Of a stretch of DNA of 64,000 nt, positions 63,782 through 64,000 are shown one piece after another (positions within the stretch are counted from its first letter, which is position 1; every line of letters begins with the position of its first letter). The translations under genes and the position numbers were made by a program. The notes under the pieces were generated by a model, which worked only from the letters and a program-made list of their open reading frames with translations, searched no databases and was not told where the DNA came from. The stretch is from Paraflavisolibacter caeni (lineage in GTDB: Bacteria > Bacteroidota > Bacteroidia > Chitinophagales > Chitinophagaceae). Location: assembly GCF_025628885.1 (NCBI RefSeq), contig NZ_JAOTIF010000032.1:1-64000 (forward strand), given 5' to 3'.

Positions 63782-64000
63782 CTACAAACTTTCTATGCTT
63801 CCAAGAAATTGTTAAAGAAGTTAACTGCACAGTATTAATGAAGAACGAACTCCTGGTTCTATATAATCAAAGCCAAATTTCTTGTGCATAAACAGAACTC
63901 AAAGTTCCAAATAATTAAGCAATTATGGTATATATTTTATAATTGTTGTCAAATGTCTGATATTTCAATTCTAAGCAAAACAAGGTAAATGATTTGGTTA
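63782..64000. other. A+T-rich sequence up to the window end
   Basis: No gene, hairpin or repeat was recognised in the last 219 bp. It probably holds the promoter of the barrel gene. Confidence 0.4.

Overview
The window reads as a chromosomal segment of a Bacteroidota bacterium, most likely near the Chitinophagaceae. Evidence is the low-G+C, A+T-rich intergenic DNA, the many Bacteroidota-type families (DUF4136 lipoproteins, DUF6515, PepSY-like secreted proteins, 7TM-AraC regulators, a decayed hybrid two-component system, class II and class I aldolases in tandem), and secreted proteins whose signal peptides end in the typical 'xAQ' motif. No tRNA, rRNA, CRISPR array or complete insertion sequence was seen.

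Layout. 1-5.3 kb: envelope proteins (DUF4136 lipoproteins, DUF481 barrel, PepSY-like protein) around an ECF sigma factor gene, with one solitary IS3-OrfA-like protein. 5.3-11.3 kb: a cytosolic sulfatase with its formylglycine-generating enzyme, followed by small membrane proteins (DUF1622, a pentapeptide-repeat membrane protein, DUF202) and preceded by decayed-looking short ORFs. 11.3-17.6 kb: secreted and barrel proteins, one gene broken by an in-frame TGA, three AraC regulators and a DUF502 membrane protein. 17.7-27.8 kb: glycogen branching enzyme, a PAS histidine kinase, a bifunctional penicillin-binding protein, an AI-2E-type permease, a ClC-type channel and a stand-alone receiver domain. 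27.9-30.9 kb: an erosion zone with a 5'-truncated aldo/keto reductase and a relic of a hybrid two-component system.

31.8-44.0 kb is the metabolic core. It encodes the mutase GTPase MeaB, methylmalonyl-CoA mutase (mutA, mutB), methylmalonyl-CoA epimerase, an acyl-CoA:carboxylate CoA-transferase and the subunits of a Na+-pumping methylmalonyl-CoA decarboxylase (mmdA, a soluble OadG-like tail, mmdC, mmdB and a 49-residue membrane peptide). Together these can run succinate -> succinyl-CoA -> methylmalonyl-CoA -> propionyl-CoA + CO2 with Na+ export, and return CoA from propionyl-CoA to succinate. A TerC-family membrane protein sits inside the same operon. No biotin carboxylase gene is present, which favours decarboxylation over propionyl-CoA carboxylation.

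44.4-47.8 kb: a sigma/anti-sigma pair and unknown proteins. 47.9-54.7 kb: a complete tripartite ABC-2 efflux operon (TetR, TolC, HlyD lipoprotein, two ATPases, two permeases) with a palindromic operator candidate before tetR. 54.8-63.8 kb: a choloylglycine-hydrolase-family enzyme, an MBL-fold hydrolase, a cystathionine beta-synthase-like enzyme, tandem class II and class I fructose-bisphosphate aldolases, a Tat-exported TIM-barrel protein, an MscS channel and a barrel protein.

The most unusual signals are a convergent intergenic region (31.4-31.8 kb) with 120 nt free of G on the + strand and two sets of 11-bp repeats; the OadG-type subunit split into two genes; and the joined fragments of the hybrid two-component system.
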